A stretch of DNA of 64,000 nucleotides from Heliocidaris tuberculata (GCA_025618425.1 CM046848.1:24555455-24619454); one strand, 5' to 3'. Shown: positions 45,501-56,800, numbered from the stretch's first letter. Notes: generated by a model from the letters alone, not told the origin. Translations and numbers: made by a program.

Positions 45501-45505
45501 ATGCA

Positions 45506-46075
45506 TTGTGCAAATCAAGTACTGCCCCACACGGCCAAGCTTTCATTCAGTTTGTAATGTATGTTATATACTTGTTAAACGTCCTTTTGAGTTGTGGGTG
45601 TGTTCGAGTTACGGAGAGAGAGAGAAGTCAATTAAACAATAGATTTATTGTATATATCCAGATACCTCCTTGTTTACAAATGCCGCTCGATTCGATGGTG
45701 GACGTATTTTTCCATGACTCATCGATGATTCATAAATCTGAGCTATTTTTGCGCGTCCCTTGCGGTTGGAGGACTACAAAAAATGCGAGCAATTTGACTG
45801 TTTCTGTGACAGTATGTCGCATATCCCTGGACCTTCAGCAACCGAGTCCACTGTCAAATGAAATAGATATGAATAAACACCTATCGATAATAACAAACGT
45901 GATAGAATTCAGGATTTCCAGCCCAATTCATTTAACACCTGCATTGTCCTTCACAACGTGTTATAATGTAAAAATAATTATAATAATAAAACCTGTTCTC
46001 CAACATGTTCTGGACCATCTGATCTCTAGCAATTATGTAAAACTAAGAATCGTTCCCTTTTCGTCTGATCTTTAA
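45506..46075 (+). CDS. 189-codon ORF, unrecognised
   Basis: The longest open frame in the window, beginning MCKSSTAPHGQAFIQFVMYV. A hydrophobic stretch lies at about residues 13-30. The middle (45,660-45,870) is less AT-rich than its surroundings, and the end is an isoleucine-rich run encoded by ATA/ATT repeats. No domain or motif is recognised, no convincing splice sites bound it, and it ends just upstream of a LINE 3' tail, so part may be LINE 3' UTR or decayed LINE. Most likely spurious or a relic. Confidence 0.2.
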   Translation: MCKSSTAPHGQAFIQFVMYVIYLLNVLLSCGCVRVTERERSQLNNRFIVYIQIPPCLQMPLDSMVDVFFHDSSMIHKSELFLRVPCGWRTTKNASNLTVSVTVCRISLDLQQPSPLSNEIDMNKHLSIITNVIEFRISSPIHLTPALSFTTCYNVKIIIIIKPVLQHVLDHLISSNYVKLRIVPFSSDL

Positions 46076-46329
46076 CAATGAAAAAATTAAAAATCATTCT
46101 CTTTTTTGGAACTATCTTTAAATCTTTGATTGTGTAAACTTATTCAAAAATATGTTTATGATTTGTTAAACTAAATTCAATGATAATTTTTGTATGTACT
46201 TTATAACTGTAAATGGTTTGTAAGTAATTATTGGATTCTTTGTAATCATTTCATTCTTTATAAGTAATTCTTGATTCTTTGAAAGAAATTATTTGATACT
46301 TTATTATCATTACTCCGTGTACCAAGCAT

Positions 46330-46423
46330 GTTTTCTATCCTGATCTATCTCTTTATACATTTTCTTAAAGCGCATAGGGACTTTCTTATGTAAGTGATAT
46401 GCGCTATACATAAGCAACGTTCA

Positions 46424-46458
<35 letters not shown>

Positions 46459-46460
46459 GC
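46330..46460 (+). mobile_element. LINE 3' tail
   Basis: TTCTTAAAGCGCATAGGGAC, GTGATATGCGCTATACATAA and (ATT)n. This matches the tail of the 2.9-3.2 kb copy (AAAGCGCATAGAGACGC, ATATGCGCTATAAAAGC), so both belong to the same family. Confidence 0.75.
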
Positions 46461-46572
46461 GTCCTAGAAGCAAACAAAAACGGCCTTCTTCCTTTTCTTC
46501 TTCTTCTTCTTCTTCTTCTTCTTCTTCTTCTTCTTCTTCTTCTTCTTCTTTTTTTTTTTTGGGGGGGGGGGT
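46428..46572. repeat. (TTA)n, (TTC)n, poly-T and poly-G tract
   Basis: TTA repeats belong to the LINE tail; about 18 TTC units follow at 46,495-46,548, then T and G runs. Serine- and glutamate-run open frames over it are artefacts. Confidence 0.9.
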
Positions 46573-46828
46573 GTAACTAATAATTGATACAAAGCAAAAG
46601 GAAGATACTTCAACAAATCTCTCTACTATCCCACTAAACCTAACAGGTTTTTTGATTACTATCAAAGTGATATATTTGTCTGTATCAACTAACTATCAAG
46701 TTATGTAGTTCAAGTTCAAATTCAAGAAACAGATCTCTTTTTCACATAGCATACAATACTTATATTGTAAGGGCTGTCTGTAGGGGAGAGAGAGAGGGGA
46801 GGGGTTGGGGTAGTCAGGCAATAGAATA

Positions 46829-47062
46829 CTCTCTCTAAAAAGAGTCAATTTACACTCTATTTTCCCTCCCCGTCAATCACGTCAGTGATCATTTTTTTTT
46901 TAGGGATGAATATCGATTTTTTTTTTTTTTTTTTTTTTTTTAGATCTCTGAAAAGGAATGTGAATTTTCATTCTATTTTCACTCTATTTTCACTCCCCCG
47001 GGGAGTCACGGCAGTGATTGCTCGTTTTTTGTTTTTGTTTTTGTTTTTGTTTAGAGAGTACG
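46829..47062. mobile_element. candidate MITE with CTCTCT termini
   Basis: TACTCTCTCTAAAAAGAGTC on the left and GTTTAGAGAGTA on the right are inverted and include TA. Inside, the phrase ACTCTATTTT-C-CTCC...CGTCAATCACGTCAGTGATC recurs as CACTCTATTTTCACTCCC...AGTCACGGCAGTGATT, separated by a T run. Related to the CACTCTAAAA family at 44.1 kb. Confidence 0.45.
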
Positions 47063-47064
47063 TG

Positions 47065-48325
47065 AATTATTCAGCAAAACGAAATTACTGCAGATTGATG
47101 GTACTTCTAATTTCTTTGTGCGAGTATTTTTTTTTTTTTTTTACAATACAATAGAAATATGCTTTTTATTATTGTAATAACATTTTTTAAATGCTTACCC
47201 AAAATGAACAGGATAAGCTAAATGAGATAATAGTTTGCCATATTATGCTCTTACACTGAACATACAGCACATATTAGATGTTGGACGCCCTGTCATAGAG
47301 GAGTATATAATATTGGTTGGAATTACTTTCAATTCATAACAGGAGTATATTGATTGTATTCCTTGTAAAATTATGCAGAATTTTGAAATAAACACGTAAG
47401 GAGTATGTTACTCTATGTCATGTCACGTGTAATCGATCTTTCGAATATATTTGCAGTCTTACTTATTGTGTAAAATAGATTAGATCATCTCATAATTTCA
47501 TTTAGGCACGTATCTGTTCACAGAAAATAAAAATAAAGGAACAAAAATAAAAGTTCCTTTAGGTATATCAAAGACATATCTATGTTTAATCTACGCTTTG
47601 ATATTTATCATTGAGATTATAATATGTTATGCTCAGTTTTCAACTTTGTCACCTCTCCTGATTCGGTTCTCAATATAGAGTTATTTTAAAAAGGGTTCTA
47701 TATTTATGTAACATTATAATGTCCTTTAAAGTATTTTGCAAATTTTAATGTAATATCTACATCATCTCATAGCACATGTATAATATACTGCCAAGGCATT
47801 GTAATATATTTTTTCATGGTCGTTTTACTGTCTACATAATCGTGCCATAATTTTCTTGGAATACAGTAATATTGACATTCGTTGGATTCCTGTTGAGAGA
47901 TACATATTACGAGGAAATGTCAGATGTCATCATATTATTCTACATGTTGCGCAGTGTTTTGACAGCTGGGTGTTTTAGCCTGATCATGCCATTCTTTTCC
48001 TCATCCCATGTAAATGAAACCTTCTCTTAGCTATAGATAGTTACCACTAACACGACTAATGACTATTACGTGCGTGACCCATTTTTCTGACCTGTATGGA
48101 ATACGCTAAGATAAAAATAGAAATTAAAATCTCGTAGCTTAGATCACCCAATACTATTTAAAGCATTTGAAAGTGAAATTGCGAAATTTTCCCTCGGAAG
48201 GGAATTTTCACATAATATTTTCCCCAGGTCCTCTTGTTCAGTGGAATGCGAACTGTGTGGTTTATTGCGTTTTCTTCTCAAAACCAAAAATAGATCACAA
48301 TCATGATCCACACTAAACTTAAATG
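47065..48325. other. no recognised feature
   Basis: AT-rich; no gene or repeat recognised. A 90-codon minus-strand frame runs into the next MITE and is not credible. Confidence 0.4.
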
Positions 48326-48326
48326 G

Positions 48327-48533
48327 CCCGAATTCACAAAGGAGGTTTAGTTTAAACCATGGTTTAAACCCCCTCCTGGGGCTTTTAAGCGTACGTGCGC
48401 ACGGAATCCGATCCAATCATATATTTTCTTTGAGCGCGCGCATGGGCAATGTGCGCTTATTTACGCTTATTTTAGTACGCTTACGGAGATTTAAACCTTG
48501 CCATGGTTTAAACCTCCTTTGTGAATTCGGGCC
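48327..48533. mobile_element. GGCCCGAATTCACAAAGGAGG MITE, long form
   Basis: About 207 bp, starting GGCCCGAATTCACAAAGGAG and ending CTCCTTTGTGAATTCGGGCC. The next inner block is also inverted: TTTAAACCATGGTTTAAACC on the left and CCATGGTTTAAACC on the right. The centre is GC-rich with GTACGTGCGCACGG and GAGCGCGCGC. No coding capacity. A short version of the same element lies at 56,936. Confidence 0.85.
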
Positions 48534-48534
48534 A

Positions 48535-50105
48535 AAGGTATTATAGAGTGATATTAAATTCTCAAATGGTGTTAAATTGAGGGGGCAATATAGTTAATAG
48601 TTTAGTCACTTGAGTGATTTCACTTCCAGGCTATTCTGGTAACAGCAACTTGATTTGTCAGCATACACGCATGGAATGAAATATTTTTAAAGTCAATATA
48701 CTGATGGCAAGCATAGTGATCATGATTGTTGTAAGCATATAACAGAGGCTCCAATGTGATCTGTGCTTTGAAAAAAAAACATTTACTTGAATTTGTTGTT
48801 TTTTTAAAGAAGATAACAAATGACAGTTGTTACAATAACGTGATGCAGAAAAATATAAACTTTACATATATAGTACATAGAAATTATTTCAATATCTAAT
48901 TTCTTCATTATACTGTAGCCTATAATTATGTAGCTAAGAAATAGCCCGAAATATGATATGAAGTGTATTTTGATGGAAGGGGACTTACCGATAATTTTGA
49001 ATTTTGTGATTTGCCTTATAGCTGTAATCGAACGTATGGTCACACTATTTATTTTGAATATGGGTAATGTGAAAATAGATTTGTGAGCCATTTCTCGCTC
49101 TCTCTCTCTCTCTCTTTCTTTTTGTATCACCAGTATAATCTCTCGAAATGCTCTCATTATTTTTTTCAAACATAAATACTTCATCGCCACACATCGCCAG
49201 ACAACGCCAGACTTTGATAAATTTTTATTTAATATTTATGTAGTCACATTATGTGGCCCAGTGGGTCACCATGTCTGTGTGCAGTGTTTTTCATTGTGAT
49301 ACAGAAAATTGGTGACTTTCTAAATCTCTTTTTATGGTCAGATGTTCCTTTTTCTCCAAGAAGAAAAAAGAAAAGTATATAGCTCAAACAAATTTAAAAG
49401 AAAAAAAAAACTGTGTGAAAAAGGAGGTTTCACTTTACCAAAATATTGTGTCTGTTTTCCTTTAATATGTTCAAAATTATTATTTGCCATATAAATATTT
49501 CACACCATAGGGCACATTATTGGTGTGTGTGCGTTTAAAGGTTTTCTTAATATTTTTTTAGAATGACCAAAATAACATGAAATCATTCGTGTATGATATT
49601 GTATAGTAAAGGAGCCATGTAGAAGGGTAAAAAAAAATGTCCGAAAACCTGAATGTATACACTATGCTTATTTCCTATACAAAATCCCACCTTTCAGAAC
49701 AGCTTAAAACGTTTATTACAAAATTCTTCCACTGTTTATCTACCCTATACCACCTTTACTAGACTGAATATCCTTTGGCTTTTTTAAAATAAAGTTATTG
49801 GCCTGATGAGCAAAAAAGGCAAGAGTTTCAAAATTAATTTTCAAATTTAGGCCTCCATTACAAACGAGGTTAGTGATTAATGAATATGCGTGCATTGTCA
49901 TTGTCGTTTGAGCACGATGGCAAATGTGATATAAGTTCTCATCATTCATAGCTTTCCAAGTAAGCCTATAGGCATATACGCTTGGGTTGAAAATGAACAC
50001 TGGGGCTGCATGACTCGTTGATATTTTTGGAAATTAGGAATGTGAAAATATTGAATCGGAAAGCTGCGGTAAACATTTTCCTTTCTGTGTTAAAACTGCT
50101 GCAAG
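48535..50105. other. no gene; (CT)n
   Basis: CT repeat at 49,095-49,117 and CATCGCCACACATCGCCAGA-like phrases near 49,185-49,212. No recognised gene; a 128-codon minus-strand frame (48,804-49,190) owes its ERERER run to the CT repeat. Confidence 0.4.
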
Positions 50106-50111
50106 AAGTAT

Positions 50112-50362
50112 ATGCAGGAGGCTATTCCAGCGCTCTTGCCTGCCCTACTCCCGGGGCTGCTCACGGCGCGTTTAAGGCTGAAAGACTGTGAGATATTGGT
50201 TTATGGTATAACGCTCGTACGAACCATCTTTAGCAAGATTATAGTTGCTGGTCGTTGCCTACCCCTGACCTGCCCCCGATGTTCCGCTTGGAGTGTTCAC
50301 AACTTGTATTCTTCCCGGCAAAGACTGCTTTTCGGCGAAGTGGGTGTATATCAAACGTTCAG
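50112..50362 (+). CDS. candidate 5' exon, unknown protein
   Basis: Locally GC-rich open segment that ends at CAGGTAAGATC, a strong splice donor (GT at 50,363). One frame is open from ATG 50,112 (MQEAIPALLPALLPGLLTAR...) across 83 codons plus two bases. A second frame is open from ATG 50,279 (MFRLECSQLVFFPAKTAFRR...) for exactly 28 codons to the donor. Neither protein is recognised. An untranslated first exon is equally possible. No acceptor on the upstream side is obvious, and no downstream partner was identified. Confidence 0.3.
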
Positions 50363-50369
50363 GTAAGAT

Positions 50370-51190
50370 CGCAAACATTTTATTTCCAAAATTTAGATAT
50401 TTGAAGGTATTGAAAGCCTAACCTATTTCGTATGATGGATATAAAGGCTTTCTAAAACTTGTTATCAGAAAGGTAGGCCTGTTGTAAAAAAAAATAGAAT
50501 TTCAGTAAAAAGTTTTATAAATCTTTCTCAGCTTTTGTTTTTAATCCTTCATCGATATTAATTTTTAATGATACAGGCCTACTGCCCTAGATATCATATT
50601 TTTGTTCTGTACACTTTGTTTTCTTTTAATTTGGTATATGGTATTTGGTATTTACCATGAAACTTCATTGACATTGTTCATCAATATTTTGTTTTACAAT
50701 ACAAAGCATAAGTATAAAGTTTATTAACAATCATATGAAAATATATGTAAACAATTTGTGTTGACACTGCTTTAACAATTTTCAAAATATGCTGAGACTG
50801 AATTGCTGCTCAATATCTTCATACAAGTCCAAAATATGGAAAATCGTATATACAGATGTGAACACATTTGAACACTTTTGATAAAAGAGAACCCTCAATT
50901 CCCCCCCCCCCCCCTATAAAGATGAGAGGTGCATAAGGAAGTGTTGGTGAAATGGATTTGAAAATTAAATCAAGTATAAGATATTCTTTTAGCACATGGG
51001 AGCAACTAAAGGCCACCTTAATGTATTTGATTACAGATTATACAGTGAAGTATGGAAATCATACATTTGGATGTGCATTATGAGAGACAGTTGCTGTAGT
51101 GAATTTACAATTGATTTTTTGAACGAGAAAACATTTTTACTAGGATAAAATAAGTTCAATTTAATATTAATGTTATCACTTCACGTGCAT
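50370..51190. other. no recognised feature
   Basis: AT-rich; C run at 50,899-50,913. If the 50.1-kb exon is real this is intron. Confidence 0.4.
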
Positions 51191-51344
51191 GCGTATTGCT
51201 ATTGTCATATCCAGACATGTCTCAGCTTGTCTGCATATCAGGCCTATACTACTGTTATTTTGATCCATTCATGGTTCATCTGGCTCACTGCCAACATACG
51301 TCACTAATTTCTGTCTTCTCGAGCTCTGACTATCCACCGAAACA

Positions 51345-51445
51345 AGTTTTTGATCACGTGACTGAAATGGCGGGTTGGTGGGTTGGCGGGATAGTGATGA
51401 TGCATTTCTCCTGACGAGATTTTCTGGTGCAAGTGTGACTATCAA
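51345..51445 (+). promoter_or_regulatory. CACGTG plus AAATGGCGG cluster
   Basis: TCACGTGAC (51,354-51,362) is a palindromic E-box of the USF/MITF type, and AAATGGCGG (51,365-51,373) fits a YY1 site. They lie in a locally GC-richer stretch (51,270-51,520). Such pairs occur in TATA-less promoters. A short frame from ATG 51,449 (MGVVVGYSEGLARTKYPL...) follows but is closed after 27 codons. Weak evidence only. Confidence 0.25.
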
Positions 51446-51529
51446 TATGGGCGTGGTTGTGGGGTATTCGGAAGGCTTAGCAAGAACGAAATATCCGTTA
51501 ATCAGTCTTACGGTAAATAGCGATGAATA

Positions 51530-53195
51530 GATTGATTTTTCTTTCGAGAAAAAATTAAATGGGGTAAATATTTTGACGGTTTGATAATACGCTGTATGCT
51601 TCAACAGGTAAGTTGACTTTATTTTTTCTTCAAGACTCCCAAACATTTCGTTTTGAGAAAATACGACAGGGTTGGCGAAAGACCTGTCAATATAATTATG
51701 TCTGACATTTTTTACTAAGTTTTATACGGCATTGCAGTTATTCTGCTAATATCTTTACTCCACTGTGCATGGATTCAATTTCAAATATTTCAAACAATCC
51801 TTCCTAACTTTACTTTTTGAAATGGAATGAAATTCTTATAATTTTCGTGAAGCCCATTAACATTTTCTGTAATCCCTAATGATATTTTGTCGTGGATTTC
51901 TTTGATCTTTTTAATAAATAGGACGGTTAATCACAATGATTTAAAGTGTTGATTTTTTTTTTCCTGCATTGGCGTAGTGCAAGATGTAGTTGAAAGTGAT
52001 TTAGGTCTTGGTAATGGTAAAATGATCGTAATCTAAATCTCCCCTTTGTTTTCTTCTATTTTTAAAACTCATTATTAATGCGCAGAGGATTTCTAGGAAA
52101 GTGTTTTTTTCGAATAATCATTGTCCAAATTCGAAGAGTATGATAAAATTATTCGGTATTCTTATTTTTACTGTATATGATATATTAGAATATTTAACGT
52201 AGGCCTTCCGGTAAGAGTTAAAAAATGCAAATAAAAACGGCAGACAACATATTTATGTAAAACCGTTGTTTTTTTTTATAAAGTAATATATTATTCTTTA
52301 TACTCCATTGCAATGCCAAAGTCCATAGGTCTACTTCAGCAAAATTGAGACAACTGCATACATTTCCACCACCGCATGCAGATGTTGTAATTGTATCTAG
52401 CATTAATACGACATGTTTCACCGTCAGTGGGTTGAGTCCTTTGATATGATCAATGACATATGAGCATAGACTGACATTTCTCATATGTATTTGATCATAT
52501 GTCAGGTAAACCTTGAATCAGCTTAGCATCGACTTAAACAGAGGAAAATTAATCGAAAGGGGGCCGGCATCATTCATCCTACGTTATTGATATGAACAGT
52601 ATTTGGGCCCGCAGATGTGAGAAAATGCCCATGCAGTATGTTCATGTAAGCATTCCAAGGAAAACAGTGCTGATAAACTGCGAACTTATTTTAAGACTTG
52701 TTATTACTGAAAAAAAATAATTCTTGCAATAACGTTGTCACATGCCCTTTCTAATGAGGCATGACTGCATGATTTAAAGCATGTTTGCCCATGTGAAGAT
52801 TTTTATTTCTTCATAATGCTGTATATGTGGAGAATATTCAAAGTGCACTATTGATGAAGGCATAGGATTAACGAAAGGTGAATGTTTGACTTTTGATAAT
52901 TTATAATCATCGGTCTGAGAGCATGTAGGAGGGCAGTGAAAACCTCAATGTTTCTTTTGTTCCCTTATGTTTAACCATTGTGCAGAAATGTACAGAGCAG
53001 TACAAACTTGAGAGCAAATATCAGAAGGCAGAGGAATGGAATGACACAGATAAAAGTGTTAAAATCTCGGACAAGGAATAAGAAATATAGAAATATACAA
53101 ATTCTGATTATTGGATACAGAAAATCCATATCGACGAATTAATCATGTCTTGTAACAGTGTAATGTGGAACATTATTTTGTAAAATACTCTAAAG
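51530..53195. other. no recognised feature
   Basis: AT-rich; no gene, named repeat or splice-bounded frame seen. Confidence 0.4.
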
Positions 53196-53199
53196 AAAT

Positions 53200-53619
53200 G
53201 TGTCTGTATGTTACAAAACATGGCAAGACGGTGTTGAGTTATATTTTTTTTTAAAGTTGAATGGAGAGTCGCAGAACAAGCCACAATTATATAAACCGAT
53301 CAACCAATTTGTGATTTTATTTGTGTTCTCTATACCGCAAGAAACGTATAGCTTTAGGAGCATTTTCTTTACCGTAACTTACAATAATGTGCTTTGGGGC
53401 ACGAAACCTCTTCAAGGTTGGATCATCCTACAGAATAGACACAACTTGAAAACAAACCTTGTCACCTTTCGGATCTACGAAAAGAACCGTTCAGGACTAC
53501 AGACAGACTTCAAACACCTTGAAAAATCAACCGACTGTATGAGATCGCCGGGCTATGAAATTGAAATGTTTCTTGGCAAATTGGTGATAATAACATTATT
53601 CGTTTCCATTTTTTCATGA
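53200..53619 (+). CDS. 139-codon ORF, possible exon or relic
   Basis: Opens MSVCYKTWQDGVELYFFLKL and closes at TGA 53,617. The second half (about 53,335-53,580) is less AT-rich, free of repeats, and has a protein-like composition: RSIFFTVTYNNVLWGTKPLQ, then NRHNLKTNLVTFRIYEKNRS. The last residues are a hydrophobic LGKLVIITLFVSIF segment. I do not recognise the family. It could be a coding exon bounded by non-obvious splice sites, a decayed mobile-element ORF, or chance. Confidence 0.25.
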   Translation: MSVCYKTWQDGVELYFFLKLNGESQNKPQLYKPINQFVILFVFSIPQETYSFRSIFFTVTYNNVLWGTKPLQGWIILQNRHNLKTNLVTFRIYEKNRSGLQTDFKHLEKSTDCMRSPGYEIEMFLGKLVIITLFVSIFS

Positions 53620-53624
53620 TGAAA

Positions 53625-54055
53625 AGCGGCCGACTATATTATTTGTATTTGTTCTGAACTTCACATGCACTGATATTATGTATAATACTTATTGTGTGAT
53701 TCATGACAGCTTCACGGTTTTCTTGCCATACATTTTACGAATCATTCAGATGATTTTTGTTTATCAAGTACACATTGTTTGATTTTGATTATACAATCCC
53801 ATCTCTTCTTTACCACATTTTTCTATACCAACGTTAATACTATACGGTTTCATCCTTACATGGTATATACTCGCATTTGTTTACAATCATATTTCTTTAA
53901 ATATTTGTATTCGTAACATAATACTCATGATCCTTCAGTGACTCCTCTACTGAAGGAAACAGGGCATCGAAGGTAGTACTTAATAACTAATGTTCTGACT
54001 ATAAAAAAGAAGTATTCAAATTATTGTGAACATCGGATGATATGTCAGGTGGCAT
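53625..54055. other. no recognised feature
   Basis: AT-rich sequence, nothing identified. Confidence 0.4.
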
Positions 54056-54057
54056 AC

Positions 54058-55190
54058 TCTTTGATTTTTTGATTTGATTTATTTTCCGTTTCAAAATAAT
54101 TATACATGATATATATCGATTAAATGATTAAACATAAATCAATGTAATAAGTTCATTATATCAAACTAACATACAAAGATAAAGGGTACTAGGAAGAGTA
54201 CAAAAAGTAATTTACACAAACGGATCATTATTGACAATGAAACGGAGGGGGCATGCTAAAAAAGCAATGATTGTATGATGCATGCCCCAAAGACTTAAAT
54301 ACGTAAAAGAATTAGGTCAAACAAAATTATAATAATTGGATTAATAGTGGCGAAAGTTACAGAAAAATTCACGGTATGCCAACATAGGTTTCTAGGAAAA
54401 CAAAGGAAGAGTGAAAAGACGGGAAATGGAAAGGAAAAGAGGTTGGGAGCAGGAGCAAAAACAAGGTCGTTAGGCACGTGTTCACAGGAAAACATGAAAA
54501 GGATGAATGTTCAAATTTTATTTGGTATTAGGCTTGACCTTTTTGAAGGGGGTGTAGGCTGAGCAGATATTCTTAAAGTTTACTTTTAAAATTGTTAAGA
54601 CTAGGGGATTCTTTCATTTCTTTATCTAAAGAGTTCCAATACATGGAACCTGGAAGTGCAAGGAGTGTTCTTGTTAGAGGTAGGTGGTAAGCATTTGCCT
54701 TGTCTCGTTATATATTTATGTATGGTGTTGTTCTTTCGAAACATATCGTTAAAAATGGCAGGGAGTTCATTTTTACCTAATTTGTACATAAATTGGCCTA
54801 GTTGGAAATGATGAATGTCCTTCACCTTGAGGATGTTATTTTCAAAAAATAAAATATCAGTATGAGATCTGTAATTTGCATGAAAAATAATTCTAAGTAC
54901 TTTTTTTTTTTTTTTTGAAGAAGTATTCTGTTCAGTTGTGCTTGTACTGCACAACCCCATGCTAATATACCATAATTCATATATGGTAATATCAAAGTGT
55001 AGTACAATGTGAGTAGAGTGGGAGAAGGAAGGAAATATTTTAGTTTGTTAATAACTCCAGTGTTACGGGAGATGGTTATACATATTATGTTGTCAGTATG
55101 CGGTTTCCAGGTTAATTTATTGTCGATTAGAATTCCTAAGAATTTAGTTGTAGATACTTTAGTAGTAAATACTGACGATTATCAAACATT
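54058..55190 (-). mobile_element. second degenerate LINE 3' half
   Basis: Minus-strand reading gives TTKVSTTKFLGILIDNKLTW, NTGVINKLKYFLPSPTLLTL, YYTLILPYMNYGILAWGC, then after a frameshift at an A run (T run at 54,901-54,916) FHANYRSHTDILFF, HHFQLGQFMYKLGKNELP and, after another frameshift, GSMYWNSLDKEMKESP with SLNNFKSKL. These are the RT thumb and C-terminal blocks of APE-type LINEs, related to the 3.9-7.9 kb element. The 3' UTR ends with AATAAATCAAATCAAAAAATC (inverse of 54,058-54,085). The 5' part is missing; the break lies next to a minisatellite. Confidence 0.85.
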
Positions 55191-55194
55191 CTTA

Positions 55195-56170
55195 TTTCAT
55201 GTCATGATATTTTTGTAACGATAAATCTTATTAGGTTCTAGAAAGAAATGAACTCATGTCTTGGGCGCCTGATTTCATTTCGCCTAAGGAGATTTTCATT
55301 ATCCACGAAAATAAATAGAATAAATAATTAATAATCAAATATACCGGCACAGTTGTCATTTTATGGCATGATATTTTGTAACGATAAATCTTGTAATTTT
55401 CTAGGAATAATAATAATAACAATAATACATGTAACTTATATAGCGCCAAATTCACTCTGTGGAGTGCTCAAGGCGCATGTAGAAATTAATTAAGAAGTCA
55501 GTGTACGGGGTGCCTGATTAAGCCTGGTGGGATTTTATTTTATCATCGATGAAAATAAATAGAATAGATTAAAAAATTAATATATGATATTTTGGTAACG
55601 ATAATACTTGTAAAGTTGCAGGAAGATATGAAAACATGTCTTGGGGAAAGGGGAAAGGTTCATCCACAAAAATGGATAGAATAAATGTATTGTCAAAATA
55701 TACGGTCGCAGTTTCTATTTTTTGTCGTGATATTTTTATAATGATAATTCTTGTAAAGTTGTAGGAAGATATGAAATCTTGTCTCGGGTTGCCTGATTAC
55801 GAATGAGTGATTTATTTTGATCATCCACGAAAGTAAATATAATTAAATAAATAGTCAAAATATACTGTCAAAGTTTTTCCTTTAAGATTTGACATTTCGA
55901 CAATGATATTTTTAGGGGTAAAGTTTTAGAAAGATAATTATCATGAAATCATTTCTCATATTTCTCAGGGCGCCTGATTTAATCCAAGGGGAAAATATCA
56001 TCCACATAAATGAATTGAATGAATAAATATATGGTCAAAAATAAGATCATAGTATTAATGTCATATCATGATGTTTTGGCAACGGTAATTCTTGTTAAGT
56101 TCTAGGAAGATATGAAATTATAATGTCTCGGGGTACGGCTATGAAAAGTTTTCGATCATCCACGGAAATT
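55195..56170 (+). repeat. ~165-bp minisatellite, about six units
   Basis: Each unit contains TCATGATATTTT-GTAACGATAA, CTTGTAAAGTT-TAGGAAGATATGAAA, TGTCTCGGG-GCCTGATT and CATCCACGAAAATAAATAGAATAAAT. Unit starts lie near 55,199, 55,365, 55,580, 55,727, 55,893 and 56,063. Units are 75-90% alike by eye. It begins immediately at the broken 5' end of the adjacent LINE fragment. Confidence 0.8.
55408..55475 (-). mobile_element. LINE tail inserted in a minisatellite unit
   Basis: AATAATAATAACAATAATAC then ATATAGCGCCAAATTCACTC and GTGCTCAAGGCGCATG: the inverse of the (GCGC...)-(ATT)n LINE tail. It splits one minisatellite unit between TTTTCTAGGAA and the downstream GGGTGCCTGATTAAGCC. Confidence 0.6.
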
Positions 56171-56455
56171 TACAGTCCACCTAAGTGAAGTCTACATTAA
56201 CAACTCGAGATAATGCATATGAGAGCCAAGTTCTACTCCGTTAGGTTTTATGATCGAGGAAGCAGATGTGACGTGTAAGAAACACCTGCACTCCATCATA
56301 AAAACCTGAAAGAGTATCAATCCTTCGGACGTGAACTTGAAAAACGAAGCCGAGACTACTGGCACCGGACGAGATTGTCATCACTCTGCTCCTAGATGTC
56401 AAAGGTCATTGCCGTTTTCCGACGTGCTGTCGGAAGTAACGGGTATATGTTAATC
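56170..56455. other. GC-richer unique stretch
   Basis: Less AT-rich than its surroundings. A plus-strand frame over 56,325-56,395 reads GRELEKRSRDYWHRTRLSSL, but it is closed by a stop shortly after. Could be an exon or UTR remnant; no recognised protein. Confidence 0.2.
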
Positions 56456-56462
56456 ATCATTA

Positions 56463-56800
56463 GTTCTCATTTTCTGGTTAATGGAGTTATATGAGTCATT
56501 GAAAATATCCATCTGCCATTGTAATCATCCAAATACACTGAAAATAAATCTTTGCTTCAAAATTGAGTACAGGCAAATGTAAACAAAATATTTTGTTAGC
56601 TTTTTCATTGTTTTTGGTAAATGGAGTTATATCAGTCATGCCCTTATTTCAATATTAATTTACCACTGTAACCATTCTGATACATTTATAACTTAGAATG
56701 AATCTTTGTTTAGAGAGAAGGTTGAATACAGATAAAGGTAACAAAATGTATAAACAAGTTGTCAGCTTGTTTTTCCTTTGTTCTCATCATTCATTTGTAA
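56463..56800 (+). repeat. two-unit tandem duplication, ~165 bp
   Basis: TTAATGGAGTTATATGAGTC, AAATAAATCTTTG and TAAACAAAATATTTTGTTAGC (unit 1) correspond to TAAATGGAGTTATATCAGTC, GAATGAATCTTTG and TAACAAAATG...GTTGTCAGC (unit 2). A third partial unit begins near 56,770. Different sequence from the minisatellite before it. Confidence 0.65.

Noticed and set aside
46345..46665. 106-codon frame with glutamate and asparagine runs (and serine/leucine runs on the other strand)
   Set aside because: Translation of (TTC)n and (ATT)n microsatellites.
51269..51646. 125-codon minus-strand ORF
   Set aside because: No recognised domain; it overlaps the GC-richer candidate promoter and is probably a by-product of that composition.
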